Shown: positions 63,054 through 64,000 of the stretch, piece by piece
How the letters are laid out: every line of letters starts with the position of its first letter
Numbering within the stretch: the stretch's first letter is position 1
Source: Acanthaster planci
Taxonomy: Eukaryota > Echinodermata > Asteroidea > Valvatida > Acanthasteridae
NCBI RefSeq assembly: GCF_001949145.1
Contig: NW_019091552.1
Span: 535,078 to 599,077 of the forward strand
DNA length: 64,000 nt
Direction of reading: 5' to 3'
Program-made: the position numbers and the translations under genes
The notes under the pieces: generated by a model
The model's database searches: none
Told to the model about the DNA's origin: nothing
The model's input: only the letters and a program-made list of their open reading frames with translations

Positions 63054-64000
63054 GAAATATGAACCCTGACCTCTGAACTTGAAGGTCATCTTGTCAGGAA
63101 AGGAACACAGATCTCTGATAGCAAGGAAACAATTTGTGGAATTCCAGTGTCCGAGACAGATGATTAACTGCATGAAACGGGTCAGGAATTAAGCGTTCCA
63201 AAATTTAATGTCAGTGTCAGAGGTCGCTCTAGGTGAAACTGTAGGTCACCAGTTTCAGATGACTTCTAGTGGCATCTTATCATGGAGTTATAAAATGAAC
63301 TTTGACCTGAGACGTCAGTGAAGGGGTCAAAACTGTTATCAAATTTCCGTTGTGTAAGCCGTTAACCATTTTTATCTGCAGAAATAGCCCCATCTACAAA
63401 AGTGATTCACATTTTAAGTAGGTGTAGACATTCTCAAATGTAAATCTTTTGTGCTGTTCTTGAAACAAGTAGAGCAAATAATTAACCAGAAACTATAGCA
63501 ACATTTAGTCTGGCATTTATAGTTGTGACTGGGGGAATGTCATGGCTTTGCTTGATGCCACATGAATGCCTTTTGGCTGCCAGTTTTCAACTCAATGCGC
63601 ACAAGTTGGTGATGTCTTCATGTAAAAGTACTGCAGCTGAGTGTGGAGAGCAGTGGTGGTGCTTATCCTTCACTCAACAGTAAATTTCCAACTGCAGATG
63701 GTGCATTTCTAAAGAGTACCCTATGAGCCCCGAGCTGGACCAAGAGAGGGCGCAATTTTCATCTGAAATGCACCAGGGGCAGTTGGTGTTAAGTTGGTGT
63801 TATTTTCTGTTTTAAATTGATTTTTGTCTAGTTTCACGAGAGGAATATTGTCTCTTTATTTCTGAATAACACGACAAATACCAATTTCCCTGTACCAAGA
63901 GATTTAACTACATGTATATCACTTTGTCCTTGACTCTGGACTTCTTTGAAAACCCTTTTCATTTGATGTGTCCCAAGTTCAGACTTTTTTTTTTCTTTTC
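63054..64000 (+). other. YME1L1 3'UTR/flank
   Basis: Non-coding after the TAG. A phrase GAGCCCCGAGCTGGACCAAG then AGAGGGCGCAATTTTC at 63725-63760 is nearly identical to one at 4609-4645 in an STMND1 intron, marking an interspersed repeat. No polyadenylation site could be assigned. Confidence 0.5.

Overview
The window is eukaryotic nuclear DNA. It has GT-AG introns, widely spaced short exons, LINE and foldback (MITE-like) repeats and an assembly gap, with no operons or bacterial signals. All three genes are animal genes. The recurrent taggcctac-type words, the dense TACATGTA words and one TTAA-flanked repeat family suggest an echinoderm, probably a sea star. That assignment rests on memory of such genomes, not on a search.

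Layout, with all genes on the + strand. (1) 2160-5100: six-exon gene for a stathmin-domain protein resembling STMND1, 380 aa, with an N-terminal Met-Gly-Cys lipidation-type start. (2) 5101-12075: intergenic DNA with LINE debris and one orphan exon candidate. (3) 12076-38590: fifteen-exon TBC1D5 gene, 798 aa, a Rab GTPase-activating protein of the retromer/autophagy pathway. Its introns carry at least seven foldback elements, an 877-base N gap and a small zinc-finger ORF. (4) 38591-44895: TBC1D5 3' flank with a foldback repeat, a 522-bp TTAA element, an exact 77-bp tandem duplication and a cluster of long G runs. (5) 44896-63053: seventeen-exon YME1L1 gene, 725 aa, a mitochondrial inner-membrane i-AAA protease. 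Its large second intron holds a rearranged, nested LINE locus, and two minisatellites lie in later introns. (6) 63054-64000: YME1L1 3' flank.

All three exon chains were built by hand from splice signals and reading phase, and each closes to an exact multiple of three. The genes have unrelated roles (tubulin-binding-like, endosomal GAP, mitochondrial proteolysis), so their proximity is not evidence of a pathway. I found no previously undescribed multi-gene system. The least explained structures are the foldback elements (one family present three times) and the LINE locus, where two differently truncated LINE copies each abut the same ~152-bp sequence and a nested LINE insertion can be compared with its own empty site.
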